Shown here: piece after piece, positions 43,715 through 53,181 of the stretch
How the letters are laid out: every line of letters starts with the position of its first letter
Numbering within the stretch: position 1 is the stretch's first letter
NCBI RefSeq assembly: GCF_007183175.1
Contig: NZ_AP019807.1
Location: forward strand, 2,214,001 to 2,278,000
Reading direction: 5' to 3'
DNA from: Microbulbifer sp. GL-2
Lineage (GTDB): Bacteria > Pseudomonadota > Gammaproteobacteria > Pseudomonadales > Cellvibrionaceae
DNA: 64,000 bases
The notes under the pieces: generated by a model
Databases searched by the model: none
What the model saw: only the letters and a program-made list of their open reading frames with translations
What the model was told of the DNA's origin: nothing
Translations under genes and position numbers: made by a program

Positions 43715-45312
43715 AAGGTTTTTTCAAGATTGAGCTGAATGGCCCGGCTGTGACGGGTGTGGGCAATCTGGGCGCGGTCAAAGGCGGATACCCACATACA
43801 AATGCCATCCACAATAGGAATGTCCTGGGCAGATCCGGTATCCAGTCGGCGCACCAGCTCAAGGGACCAGTGACCATCGCGCCACACTCCGCGCGCGCGT
43901 ACATCCGCGCGGTCCCCCTCAAAACGGTTGGATGTATATAGTACCGAGGGCATCAAAGTGCCCTGCGGGAACTGGTCCAGGTGCGCAGAATAAGGTTGGT
44001 AATCGAACCAGGAAATTGTCCAGTCCTGGTTTTGTTTCTGTTCGAGAGGGTATTGATAGGGGGCCAGCTGGTCTATTTTTACTGGCAGGCGTTTGGGGGT
44101 GATTGTAGTGGGGGAATACCATTTCCAGTTCATCCGGTAGGCACCGGATTCTTTGCCATCCTGCTGGTAACCAGCGGTATAACGTCGAGCGCCTGGTCGC
44201 ACTTTATCGGGCTTACCGATAAAATTGTCATCCGCTAAGTACATTTTATTGGTGCGTACTGCCTTCCAGTGCCAGAGATCATGCAGCTGCCCTGAGTTGC
44301 TGTAGTGGTAGCCCTTGCCGTGCCAGTTTGCGGGCTTGCCGGCTAAAGGAGATTGGCCCAAGTGGGCGGTACCGGCCGCAGCGAAGGAGCAGTTTTCAGA
44401 GAGAAGTATGGCGAATTTGTCTTCGTAATAGCGTTTTTCATCAAATGCTTTATAGCCCGATTGTAAGATTTCCCAGCCTTTTGCAGTTTTCCTCAAGGGC
44501 AGGTGGGCGAGGCTCTCATCAGGGTCCTGCCAGGTGATATGAAGGAAAAGTTCCTGGCCATTTTGCAGGGCTTTTAGCTGTACATCGGAGCGGCCATCAT
44601 AAAAATTGGCACCGCCATCGGTACGTAAGGCAAGTGTTTGTGCTTCTTTCCACTGGGGCTCTGCTGCGAGGCCATCAATGTCGATAATAGAACCTGGTGG
44701 AATTGTTGTGACCTGCAGGGGGTGGTGGGAATACCTGTGAATCAGGTGCCAGCCTCCCATTAAAAGAAAGCTTAGAGAAATTGTGCCAAGTAAAATGGAA
44801 ACTAGCGGCAGACTTTTTCTGCTGGATGGTGAAGGCTTGAGAATAAAAAGAAGCACTCGCAAGCCGAACTGTACCAGATAAATTCCGCCGTGCAGGAATA
44901 TGTAAAAGGTAAGCCCGATAGCGCTATAAAAATGTATTGAACGAAGCCAAAAAAGTGGACCCATACCGGCAAATAGTATCCAACCACTCAGCAGCGAAGT
45001 TGTAAGTAACGAAACTCCACCCCAGGTCACTACTCTGTGATAGTTGATCCTTTTTGGTGTTGATTCTCTGTCCGGGTATAGAAAATAAGAAACTCGGGAG
45101 ATTAAATATCCTGTGGCAACCAGAGACAATAATAAGGCAGAGATAAAGTGCACGCTGTGGACCTCCCCCTGGGGAAGGAGTTCAGCGATAGAGATGACGA
45201 CAGGTTTATCAAGAGTTGCGATACGCAGTCCACTGGAAAGGCTGCAGGTCACCGCTATTAGGGCAGCGCTGTGTAGAAGTATCCACAAAGGGCTCTTCAC
45301 TTTATCTGACAT
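43711..45312 (-). CDS. Membrane cytochrome b fused to ethylbenzene-dehydrogenase-like haem domain
   Basis: 533 residues. About five transmembrane helices span residues 5-180, with histidines typical of a di-haem cytochrome b561/NapC-like core (LLHSAAL, EVHSVHFIS, SIHFYSAI, IFLHGGIY). The periplasmic part (about 195-530) resembles the EB_dh haem-binding domain: GANFYDGRSDVQLKAL, EKRYYEDKFAILLSENCSFA, AGTAHLGQSP and DLWHWKAVRT. It ends in YTSNRFEGDRADVRARGVW and HWSLELVRRLDTG. It probably moves electrons between the quinone pool and a periplasmic partner. No molybdoenzyme is adjacent. It is first in a minus-strand cluster with the DUF1566 and phosphatase genes. Confidence 0.82.
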   Translation of the reverse strand: MSDKVKSPLWILLHSAALIAVTCSLSSGLRIATLDKPVVISIAELLPQGEVHSVHFISALLLSLVATGYLISRVSYFLYPDRESTPKRINYHRVVTWGGVSLLTTSLLSGWILFAGMGPLFWLRSIHFYSAIGLTFYIFLHGGIYLVQFGLRVLLFILKPSPSSRKSLPLVSILLGTISLSFLLMGGWHLIHRYSHHPLQVTTIPPGSIIDIDGLAAEPQWKEAQTLALRTDGGANFYDGRSDVQLKALQNGQELFLHITWQDPDESLAHLPLRKTAKGWEILQSGYKAFDEKRYYEDKFAILLSENCSFAAAGTAHLGQSPLAGKPANWHGKGYHYSNSGQLHDLWHWKAVRTNKMYLADDNFIGKPDKVRPGARRYTAGYQQDGKESGAYRMNWKWYSPTTITPKRLPVKIDQLAPYQYPLEQKQNQDWTISWFDYQPYSAHLDQFPQGTLMPSVLYTSNRFEGDRADVRARGVWRDGHWSLELVRRLDTGSAQDIPIVDGICMWVSAFDRAQIAHTRHSRAIQLNLEKTL

Positions 45313-45416
45313 GGCGGCGCCTCAAAAAGCGCTCAGGCTATCGGGAGGATATGACAGTTTAGAGAAGAATTTATGAGGCCAGGGATTGAATCCTGGCCGA
45401 TAAGCAGAAGCTTGGG

Positions 45417-46019
45417 TTATTCGTGTAAATTTGTGGCGCTAAAGCTGTCTCTGGCTTCCAGAGCCTCTGATAGAGCAGTTAACTGCGGTCGTTTGCCGCG
45501 CCAGTTAAGGTCTTCGTGACGAAAATCCAAATAAGAAAGGGCTGCCCCCAGGTTGATATGGATAAGGCTGAATTGCTCGGGGAGTATTGACACATTTGAC
45601 TCGAGGAAATCCAGGGTTCTGTTTATTGCACTATTATAACGTTGCCACCAGAACTCTGAGCGCAACCCCTCGCGCTCTCTCAGTTTTTCCATTTGCCTTT
45701 GCACCAGGGTTTCCATCAGTCCTGAAGTTATGCTGTAGAGTGTGCGCAGGTTCCAATCATTCTCCATCTCTCTACTCAGGCGGCCATCACCCAATTGTTT
45801 GTCGAGATAGGAGCAAATAACCTCACTGTCCATAATGACGGTGCCGTTATCCAGATTCAGGCAGGGCACCTTACCGAGTGGATTGTTGGAGATTAATTCC
45901 TGCTGATTATGAAATGGGTGCGAAAAGTGTTCGTTAATGCAAGATTGCAGTTTGTGCTCTTGTACAACGATACGGGCAGTTCGGGCAAAGGGGGAGGAGT
46001 AGGTCAGGTAGAGTTGCAT
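45417..46019 (-). CDS. Glutathione S-transferase family protein
   Basis: Cytosolic GST-fold protein of 200 residues. The N-terminal thioredoxin-like domain has SSPFARTARIVVQE with an active-site Ser, and the glutathione-binding GKVPCLNLDNGTVIMDSEVICSYLD (shown in part). The C-terminal helical domain ends with ALSYLDFRHEDLNWR. Similar to the YibF-type class of small GSTs. Substrate unknown. Monocistronic. Confidence 0.92.
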   Translation of the reverse strand: MQLYLTYSSPFARTARIVVQEHKLQSCINEHFSHPFHNQQELISNNPLGKVPCLNLDNGTVIMDSEVICSYLDKQLGDGRLSREMENDWNLRTLYSITSGLMETLVQRQMEKLREREGLRSEFWWQRYNSAINRTLDFLESNVSILPEQFSLIHINLGAALSYLDFRHEDLNWRGKRPQLTALSEALEARDSFSATNLHE

Positions 46020-46098
46020 GGCGCCACCAACTTGTTCTGATTGTCTGTGGAGTCAGTGTGCTGAATGGCGCCGGTAATGTCCAGGTAATAGCCTTGTG

Positions 46099-46350
46099 CT
46101 AGTGTTGCGTAATCATCCCTGTGATGCGGTTATAGAGATGTTGTTTTAGGTAAGCGCGCTGCTTTTTCAGGCTTGAGTAGTGGTCATCGTCGGTACCGAT
46201 CCCACTGTCTTGAAGACCACGTATCTTTTTATCAAGTTTTCGGTAGAGGTCGTTCTCCAGTTTGAATTGCAGGTCGTCTCTCAGGAGGAGCTTAATGGTG
46301 TCTGCATACTCGGGGAAATCCGATTCCAACTCGTGCGCGGCAATGGGCAT
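46099..46350 (-). CDS. YdcH family (DUF465) protein
   Basis: Small helical protein of 83 residues. The pattern MPIAAHELESDFPEY, then YRKLDKKIRGLQD and LKKQRAYLKQHLYNRI, matches DUF465/YdcH, a coiled-coil family of unknown function. Start at 46350 is strongly supported by GGAGGTTCTCTT before the ATG. The frame continues upstream for 22 codons without such a site. Monocistronic. Confidence 0.87.
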   Translation of the reverse strand: MPIAAHELESDFPEYADTIKLLLRDDLQFKLENDLYRKLDKKIRGLQDSGIGTDDDHYSSLKKQRAYLKQHLYNRITGMITQH

Positions 46351-46777
46351 AAGAGAACCTCCACTTGTTCCAGTTAGAGTTTCGCTAACTATTGTAGTTT
46401 GAGTCCAGGTAGTCACAAATTAGACAATTGAGAACAGGTAACTATCCGCCTAATCTGGTCCTTTATTGTGAGGCGTGGCTGTGAAAGCCGGCAGCAAGAT
46501 TAATTGGTGACATACGGTTAAATTACAAAGAAGTTCTGTAATTGCTTTTCTGTTAGGGGATTATTTCTTTTCCTGGATCTCGGGTAATTTGTAGTTGTTT
46601 AACACTAACAGTTTGAGCGTTTGATCAGGGGCAAGCTCGGGGAAGGTTGAACTCAAAGGTTTGAAGGTGAAGCGATTACAATAGGTAAAAATAAACCCGG
46701 CAATTCTCATTACCGGGTTTATCATACTGGCGGGATCTGATTGAAAAACCCCTTTAACAGATAAGGCTATTTCTCCC
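46351..46777. other. Intergenic region with TetR terminator
   Basis: Holds the YdcH-family promoter side and the terminator of the cyd-TetR strand at 46692-46721. No gene seen. Confidence 0.4.
46684..46721 (-). terminator. Rho-independent terminator, minus strand
   Basis: TAAACCCGG/CCGGGTTTA stem with a 12-nt loop. On the minus strand it is followed by TTTTTACC. Ends the TetR gene transcript. Confidence 0.75.
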
Positions 46778-47587
46778 TCAGGCAGAGGCCTCCAATGGGG
46801 CGAAGCGCAGCTGACGACGCTGAAGCAGCTCTCCCAGATACAGCTTCAGGTATGCGGCTGCCGCACGCTTGCCTTCAGCCGCGGCTTCGTCAGTAATTCG
46901 TCCGAAGCGCGAGTAAGCCTGGGAACAGAAAGAGTCATTAATATTAATTGCGCACATAAAACGGTCGCGCCAATCCTGCGATGGAGGCAGTTCAAACTCG
47001 CGTGACAGATTCTTTATCAGGGTATCTGCTAAACGCCAGTTATTTTCCATTTGCAGTTGACGCAATGCCCAGCTGGATTGAGGGCCGTAATGCACCTTCA
47101 ATGCAGAGATATTATCCTCATAGTAGCTGCGTACCAGACCACACAGCTGATTGAGCATATCCTGCCAGCTTTCCGCGGGTGAAAAATCTGAGTGGCCAAG
47201 TACTACGTCTCCAAAAGATTTGTAGTGCCGCTCTGCCAGAGCCGTAAGGCTGGCATCCACACTGGGAAAAAAGTGGTAGACAGACGCTGCCGGAACCCCG
47301 GCTACCTGGCTCAGGTTAGCGAGGCTGATATCGGTTGAATCCTGCTCAGCGATTAGAGTTTCCAGCGCGTCGAGAAGCTTCTCGTATTTCTCGCGGCCGT
47401 TTTTACGTTGTGGTTTGCGCGGACTTGCTGTGTCGCGCCGGCTGATAGCCCGTCGATCGATTTGGTTCAAATTCACCTCCCCCTTAGACAAGCGCAATCT
47501 GAAAGCGCCAGAAATGCGCTTTACTTCCTTGTAAAAAATTTGTCTTCTGGAATTGATGATTATTATCGTACCAATTTCGGCGGGCAA
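46778..47587 (-). CDS. TetR-family transcriptional regulator
   Basis: TetR regulator whose HTH reads ISLANLSQVAGVPAASVYHFFPSV. The frame is 269 codons from 47587, but the first 35-40 residues (MPAEIGTIIII...) do not look native. A GGGGGAGG site precedes a TTG at 47470, giving 230 residues; I consider that start equally likely. The C-terminal domain carries AESWQDMLNQLCGLV and RFGRITDEAAAEGKRAAAAYL. Located 90 bp after cydB on the same strand. It may be part of the oxidase operon or regulate an unrelated target. Confidence 0.82.
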   Translation of the reverse strand: MPAEIGTIIIINSRRQIFYKEVKRISGAFRLRLSKGEVNLNQIDRRAISRRDTASPRKPQRKNGREKYEKLLDALETLIAEQDSTDISLANLSQVAGVPAASVYHFFPSVDASLTALAERHYKSFGDVVLGHSDFSPAESWQDMLNQLCGLVRSYYEDNISALKVHYGPQSSWALRQLQMENNWRLADTLIKNLSREFELPPSQDWRDRFMCAININDSFCSQAYSRFGRITDEAAAEGKRAAAAYLKLYLGELLQRRQLRFAPLEASA

Positions 47588-47678
47588 GGGGATTTTGTTT
47601 GATTTGTGGGGTAGTTCCGCATTACCAGATTAAATTGGAATAGTCGGCATTACCCCCTTTAAAGCAAAAAATACTCCG

Positions 47679-48698
47679 TCAGTGATAGTGGAGTTCGGTC
47701 GCCTTGCCACGAAATACCCGGTAGGAAAATGCGGTATAGACGAGAATGACCGGCACTACAATCACTGCTCCCACTAAAATGAACTTGAGTGACGCGGTTG
47801 CGCTGGCTGCCTGCCAGATATTCAATTGTCCCGGAACTATGTCTGGGTAGAAACTGAAAGCCAAGCCGATAAAGCACATCAGGAAGATAATCACCACCAT
47901 GGTGAAGGGCAGTGCACTGTGCCTGTCATTAGCTTTCGGCATTCTGCCAAGTAGGACATCATTAAAGATAAAGGCCAGGAAGCACAGGGTCGGGATCAGC
48001 AGTACGAACATTACCAATGGGTAGGCAAACCAGCGATCAAAGACGGTTGGGTTGACCAGGGGGTTAATTGCCGACACAGAGAGAACGCCGAGTAATGTTG
48101 CCCGTCCCGCCCGGCGCGCCCAGTGCACTGCACGCGTCTGCAGTTCTTTTTCGGTTTTCAATACCAACCAGGCTGAGCCCATATAACTGTAGGCGGCGGT
48201 GACTCCCAGGGCACTGACGGCGGCGAACAGTTGTGTCTGCCAGCCGGGTGCAAACCCCATTACATATTGTCCTAGCATATAGCCTTGGGAGAGGCTGGTA
48301 GTGAGAGAGCCGGCCTTGAAGGTTCTGTCCCAGGCCAGTTTGTGCCCGACGGCGGCCTTGGCACGAAAATCGAATGCCACTCCACGCATGATCAGCCCCA
48401 CCAGCATAATTGCGGCGGGGATATAGAGGTGCATAAGCACCAGGTTGTGGGCGATCGGGAAAGCGATCAGCAGCAGGCCGACTGCCAGAACCAGCCAGGT
48501 TTCATTGGCATCCCAGAAGGGGCCAATTGAAGCGATCATGGTGTCCCGCTGCGCTTCGTCTCTCTCTCCCAGGGGGAGCAGGATACCCACTCCCAGATCG
48601 TAGCCGTCGAGGATGGCGTACACCAGCACAGCCAGGCCCATCAGGCCAATGAAAATAACTGGCAGCCAATAGGCGGCGGAAGTTGCACTCTCATTCAT
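47679..48698 (-). CDS. cydB: Cytochrome bd-type quinol oxidase subunit II
   Basis: Membrane subunit of 339 residues (about eight to nine helices) of the bd quinol oxidase. Seen: AILDGYDLGVGILLPL with the conserved acidic residues, DANETWLVLAVGLLL, IAHNLVLMHLYIPA and SYMGSAWLVLKTE, ending in PVILVYTAFSYRVFRG. Its start overlaps the cydA stop by 4 bp. No cydX-like small gene follows. With the short Q-loop of subunit I it is of the cyanide-insensitive (Cio) type. Confidence 0.94.
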   Translation of the reverse strand: MNESATSAAYWLPVIFIGLMGLAVLVYAILDGYDLGVGILLPLGERDEAQRDTMIASIGPFWDANETWLVLAVGLLLIAFPIAHNLVLMHLYIPAAIMLVGLIMRGVAFDFRAKAAVGHKLAWDRTFKAGSLTTSLSQGYMLGQYVMGFAPGWQTQLFAAVSALGVTAAYSYMGSAWLVLKTEKELQTRAVHWARRAGRATLLGVLSVSAINPLVNPTVFDRWFAYPLVMFVLLIPTLCFLAFIFNDVLLGRMPKANDRHSALPFTMVVIIFLMCFIGLAFSFYPDIVPGQLNIWQAASATASLKFILVGAVIVVPVILVYTAFSYRVFRGKATELHYH

Positions 48699-50086
48699 TG
48701 AGAATCCCCCTCGGTTGGCTTCTGGTTTGTGTGGGGCAGGTTGGTTAGGTTGCCTCCGGCACGAGGCTCTTGGGTTTCAAATTCCTCCACTTTGACTGAC
48801 TTCAAGGCCATAACTTTCAGGGTGTGTATGTACGCATACAGCAGGATCACATAGACAATCAGGTATAAGGTTAGCGAGAAACCGACATGAGATGGCGGCA
48901 CCTGGGTAACGGCGTCGGCAGTTTTCAGGACTCCCGTTACCAACCAGGGTTGACGGCCTATTTCTGTCACGTACCAGCCAGCCAGGGTAGCCACCCAGCC
49001 GGCGAAGGTCATGGCTACCAGGGTCTTCAATGCCCAGCGAGGCAACTCTTTTCGCCGCCACAACAGGTAGCAACCACCCCAGGCCACAGCGAGCATTAAC
49101 AGGCCCATGCCAACCATAATACGAAAGGCAAAAAAGACCGGCGCTACAGGTGGATGATCTCCGGGAAACTCGTTTATGCCTTTTACCTCTCCGTCCAGCT
49201 CATGGGTGAGAATCAGGCTGGCCATTTTTGGAATGGCGATTTCGAAGTGGTTGGTTTTTTCTTTACTGTCGGGAATTGCGAATAGCAGCAGTGGCGCACC
49301 TTTTTGCGTTTCCCAGGCGCCCTCCATCGCCGCCACTTTTTGTGGCTGGTGCTCAAAGGTGTTGATGCCGTGTAAATCGCCAACAAAAATTTGGATGGGT
49401 ATAAATACTGCAGCCAGAATCAGGCCGGTTTTTAGTGCCAGGCGCGGTGCGCGTTTGGGATCACCTTTTAGAATGCGATAAGCAGAGATTCCCGCGACAA
49501 AAAAAGCAGCAGTTAGCCCCGAGGCCAGCAACATATGTGTAAGGCGGTAGGGAAACGATGCATTGAAAATAATGGCCATCCAGCTTTCCGGGTAGGCGAC
49601 CCCATCACGCATTTCAAACCCTGACGGTGTCTGCATCCAGGAGTTAAGCGCGATGATCCAGAAGGCTGAAAGTGTTGTACCAATTGCGACAACAAATGCA
49701 GAGAAAGTATGCACCTTACTGGGAACGCGATTGATGCCAAACAGCATAATGCCAAGGAATGTGGCTTCCAGGAAAAAGGCTGTGAGCACCTCATAACCCA
49801 GTAATGGTCCGGCGATATTGCCGACTTGCGCCATGAAGCCAGGCCAGTTGGTGCCAAACTGGAATGACATGGTTATACCACTGACGACGCCGAGGGCAAA
49901 TGTCAGGGCAAAGACCTTGACCCAAAATCGATAGGCGCGCATCCAAACAGGATTATCGGTCTGGTCGTAGCGCAGCTTGAAGAAAACGATAATCCAGGCG
50001 AGCGCGATAGTAATGGTGGGAAATAAAATGTGAAAACTGATATTAGCGGCAAACTGTATTCTGGAGAGGATCAGAGTATCTAGCAT
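48695..50086 (-). CDS. cydA: Cytochrome bd-type quinol oxidase subunit I (Cio-type)
   Basis: Haem b558/b595/d-carrying subunit of 463 residues that oxidises quinol and reduces O2 in the inner membrane. Seen: SRIQFAANISFHILFP with the haem b595 ligand His, FQFGTNWPGF, GYEVLTAFFLEATFLG, GDLHGINTFEHQPQKVAAMEG and GWYVTEIGRQPWLV. It is shorter than E. coli CydA (522) because the quinol loop after helix 6 is short, the mark of the Cio class. The GbsR-type regulator gene lies upstream on the same strand. Confidence 0.95.
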   Translation of the reverse strand: MLDTLILSRIQFAANISFHILFPTITIALAWIIVFFKLRYDQTDNPVWMRAYRFWVKVFALTFALGVVSGITMSFQFGTNWPGFMAQVGNIAGPLLGYEVLTAFFLEATFLGIMLFGINRVPSKVHTFSAFVVAIGTTLSAFWIIALNSWMQTPSGFEMRDGVAYPESWMAIIFNASFPYRLTHMLLASGLTAAFFVAGISAYRILKGDPKRAPRLALKTGLILAAVFIPIQIFVGDLHGINTFEHQPQKVAAMEGAWETQKGAPLLLFAIPDSKEKTNHFEIAIPKMASLILTHELDGEVKGINEFPGDHPPVAPVFFAFRIMVGMGLLMLAVAWGGCYLLWRRKELPRWALKTLVAMTFAGWVATLAGWYVTEIGRQPWLVTGVLKTADAVTQVPPSHVGFSLTLYLIVYVILLYAYIHTLKVMALKSVKVEEFETQEPRAGGNLTNLPHTNQKPTEGDSQ

Positions 50087-50326
50087 GGGTGCCTCTGCTG
50101 GTCGGAACTATTTTTAACCAGAAAACCGGACGCTCTTCCTGAATCGTCCGGGGGTGCCCGAAAAACACCGATGCAGAAGTATGGACCTGCCAGTATTTTT
50201 TGAGCGTATACCGACGCTGGGTCGGCGGCGGTATATCCCTATACCGCTTTTTCTGTTGCCCGCTGGATTTCTCTATCCTCCGGGCAGAATATCTCTGAGG
50301 GTGTTTATGTCAGGTGTGGCGTGTTT

Positions 50327-50884
50327 TTATTCGGAATTGGATGTTCCTCCTGTGAGTTTGCTTTTGAACTCCAACAGCTTGACGATCCCGGAGCCGAGCT
50401 TCATCAATTTAAGCAGGTCATCGTGCTCCAGTTTGCTCAGGGTATTGGCAAATTCCTCAAGCAGTTCCAGCAAGCTGTAGACCTCCTGGATTTTCTCCTG
50501 GGCCTGGGCTTCCTGTTCATCTTGGGGCTCATTGAGTAACAGTTGGCGGAGCAGGCTCAGGGTTGGGTCCAGTTCCCGCTTGCGACGCTCTTCAAACACT
50601 GTGCGCGCCAGGTCCCAGATTGAGCCGGCTGCGGTGAAGTAATCCTTGCGGTCACCCGGCTGGTGGTGCAGTTCTATCAGGCGCCAGGCCTGTAACTCCT
50701 TGAGTCCCATGCTCACGTTGCCGCGGCTGATCTTCAGGGCCTGGGCCAGTTGTTCTGCGTTGAGAGGGGAAGGGTTGATGGTAAGCAGGGCAAACATCTG
50801 GCCAACAGTGCGGTTAAACCCCCATCGGCTGCCCATTTCGCCGAAATGCAACACAAAAGCCTGGGCTTGATTGGAAAGTTTCAT
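50327..50884 (-). CDS. GbsR/MarR-family transcriptional regulator
   Basis: DNA-binding protein of 185 residues. The winged helix has LNAEQLAQALKISRGNVSMGLKELQAWRLIEL, spread over about residues 40-72, followed by the GDRKDYFTA wing. The C-terminal part (about 100-180) is a long coiled helix used for dimerisation. Lies 240 bp upstream of cydAB on the same strand, so it probably controls the oxidase, but this is inference. The intergenic 50087-50326 holds the likely cyd promoter. Confidence 0.88.
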   Translation of the reverse strand: MKLSNQAQAFVLHFGEMGSRWGFNRTVGQMFALLTINPSPLNAEQLAQALKISRGNVSMGLKELQAWRLIELHHQPGDRKDYFTAAGSIWDLARTVFEERRKRELDPTLSLLRQLLLNEPQDEQEAQAQEKIQEVYSLLELLEEFANTLSKLEHDDLLKLMKLGSGIVKLLEFKSKLTGGTSNSE

Positions 50885-51068
50885 ATAGTTCTTAACTTTC
50901 AGAAATTTCTGAAAATTGTAAATGTAAATTGATCTATGTCAATAATTAATTGGAAATAGTTTGTTTTGTCCGCAGTGTTATATAGTGCAGATAGCTTTTG
51001 TGGGCGGGATAATTCGATTAGAGGTTGATGCTGGGTGGCGGTCTTGCCGGCTTTATTTCAGGATTTTC

Positions 51069-52016
51069 TCAGGGCCTGGGAAGGCTTTCCAGTGCTCTGG
51101 GATACCAATTCTCAGGAACAATAAACCCGCGGCAGACTTCCCCGCATTTATCCAATGCTGAGATACACAGTGGGCGATCCAAAGTGTTCCTTTCGAGTGC
51201 CATGACGAGTTGCTTAAAGCTATATCCTTCCGCGAGGCCCCGCTGCAATGGCGCGAGCCAGACGCACTTGGGTAAATGGAGCCAGCTTAAGTCTTGATAG
51301 TGTGGAGATGTATTGAAATAGTCGATGAAGCTGTCGGGAGTGGCCCACCAGTAGTGCGAATCCCCCCGAGACGACTTCCTACTGGCTTGAGCCTTGGGGG
51401 TACCCAGTGCTTTAAACAGCCGCCCTGGTATCTGGGCCCATTGTCGATCGATGTTCAGGCCCATGTCTTGCAATAGACTTTCTACCTCGGGTCGCCGGAT
51501 AAATGGCAGTTGGTGTTGTGCCATACGCTTAAGCTTGATATCCAGACGATCCTTAAGCCCAGGCCCGATCCAATAGGGACCTGGCAGTTGCAGATAAAAT
51601 TTCACGGCAACTTCCCAATGTTCACAGGTGTCAGCGGGAAGGTACCGCACGACAAAATCCAGCTCTCCCAATGTCTGGCCGGCAGTGCGCAGGGGCAGAT
51701 TGTGGTGCACCAGCTGATAGTCGTGGTGATGCTCAAAGGCAAAGGCCCAAAGCTGTTCAAAGTACACGCCAAGCCGAGATGTGGGCTTGTGTTCGCTGTA
51801 GTTATGCAGGAATGCATCAAGTTGTGGTGAGAGTCTTTTATGGACCTGTGGGCTGGAAAAATAATCCAGGAGTTGTTTTCGTCGTGCTGCCGGAAGCCGA
51901 GGTAATTTTTCGAGTAAGAACTTTGGATTGAGCGAATTGGTTATATCGGTGCTCCCCACTGTCCAAAGCAGGTTGGACCAATGGTCCACTGACGCATTGG
52001 GGATAAACTGTGACAT
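51069..52016 (-). CDS. DUF1853 family protein
   Basis: Soluble protein of 315 residues of a widespread proteobacterial family of unknown function. Characteristic blocks: RLGVYFEQLWAFAFEH, LVHHNLPLRTAGQTLGELDFVVR, EHWEVAVKFYLQLP and ending in a CISALDKCGEVCRGFIVPENWYP-type tail (shown in part). The GELDF and EVAVKFYL motifs recall the catalytic core of restriction-endonuclease-like (PD-(D/E)XK) folds. That is a suggestion. Monocistronic. Confidence 0.85.
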   Translation of the reverse strand: MSQFIPNASVDHWSNLLWTVGSTDITNSLNPKFLLEKLPRLPAARRKQLLDYFSSPQVHKRLSPQLDAFLHNYSEHKPTSRLGVYFEQLWAFAFEHHHDYQLVHHNLPLRTAGQTLGELDFVVRYLPADTCEHWEVAVKFYLQLPGPYWIGPGLKDRLDIKLKRMAQHQLPFIRRPEVESLLQDMGLNIDRQWAQIPGRLFKALGTPKAQASRKSSRGDSHYWWATPDSFIDYFNTSPHYQDLSWLHLPKCVWLAPLQRGLAEGYSFKQLVMALERNTLDRPLCISALDKCGEVCRGFIVPENWYPRALESLPRP

Positions 52017-52228
52017 GTAAGGCGCAATTGTCGGGCAAAAGATACTGGGGAGTGTACCAGAGGCGACACTCTTCGGTGGACTATGCTAGGGTTCAATTTC
52101 GCACAGCGAAATAATGAAAATACGTAATAAAAACTGGCAACCCGAAAAGTGGCTTCATGCTGGTCACGGTTTCAAGTGACTACCTGCTGCTCGGGTTCCG
52201 AAAATAATAAAAACTTCAGGAGGCTAGT

Positions 52229-53131
52229 GTGGAATCAGGACCCATGATCTCGATCGGTCTGCCGATTGCGCTGTTTATCATTATGGTTGGAATAGGGATG
52301 ACCCTGACAGCCAGGGATTTCCACCAAGTTACGGTGAAACCTGCTGGCTTGGTGGTGGGTACTATCACCCAGATTCTCCTGATGCCGATTGTTGCTTTTG
52401 CGTTGTGTTGGCTACTCAGCCTGCCTCCTGCGATTGCAGTCGGCCTGGTTATTATTGCCGCTTGTCCGGGAGGCACCACCTCAAATCTTTTTACCCTGCT
52501 CGCTCGTGGCAATGTGGCCCTGTCCATTGTGCTCACTGTGTCAGCAAGCCTGATAACTATCCTAAGCCTGCCATTTTTCACCAACTACGCACTACGAACC
52601 TATTTCGGTGCTGAACAGGAAATTGTGCTGCCTTTTGCCAAGACTGTCGTGATGTTATCAGTCATCGTATTGCTGCCGGTGGTTATTGGGATGTTGGTGC
52701 GAGCCTGGAATCCTCACTTGGCCAGCCGTGCAGAGGGTATTGTCAGCATCTTTGGTGCGTTGGTGTTGTTGATTCTAGTGGTAGGGCTTGTGTGGGGCAT
52801 GCGCGATCGCATTGATGAACTAGCGACCCAGGCAGGGCCTTCAGTAATCTTGTTAAATATCCTGGGTGTTTTTGTGGGTTTACTTGTCAGCCGGCTTTGT
52901 GGCTTATCTGGCCGTGATGGCTTGGCAGTGGCTACTGAGCTGGGTATTAAAAATGGCACCATTGGCCTGATGGTAACCCTGACCCTTCTGCATTCCAGTG
53001 AGATGTCGGTGCCTTCTGCGGTTTACGGTGTATTGATGTTCCCATCGGGAATGTTGCTGGCTTTATATGGACGCAAGAGAGCCCGTGAAGCGGGTGAGGA
53101 AAGGGCTGCAGAGCTCGGTGAAGCTGGCTAG
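52229..53131 (+). CDS. Bile acid:sodium symporter family transporter
   Basis: Integral membrane transporter of 300 residues with about nine to ten helices, of the BASS/SBF family. Seen: GMTLTARDFHQV, IIAACPGGTTSNLFTLLARGN with the unwound-helix region, and the second crossover TELGIKNGTIGLMVTLT. A GTG start with AGGAGG upstream fits. Bacterial members transport various organic anions with Na+. The substrate is not known. Monocistronic, convergent with the Crp/Fnr gene. Confidence 0.9.
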   Translation: MESGPMISIGLPIALFIIMVGIGMTLTARDFHQVTVKPAGLVVGTITQILLMPIVAFALCWLLSLPPAIAVGLVIIAACPGGTTSNLFTLLARGNVALSIVLTVSASLITILSLPFFTNYALRTYFGAEQEIVLPFAKTVVMLSVIVLLPVVIGMLVRAWNPHLASRAEGIVSIFGALVLLILVVGLVWGMRDRIDELATQAGPSVILLNILGVFVGLLVSRLCGLSGRDGLAVATELGIKNGTIGLMVTLTLLHSSEMSVPSAVYGVLMFPSGMLLALYGRKRAREAGEERAAELGEAG

Positions 53132-53181
53132 GGACATGTTTCTTTATGGCCTGGGCGGGTGCTTTCAATCCAGGCCGTGAT

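Noticed and set aside
51069..52016. DUF1853 as a defence nuclease
   Set aside because: The GELDF/EVAVKFYL similarity to PD-(D/E)XK folds is suggestive only, and no defence genes are adjacent.
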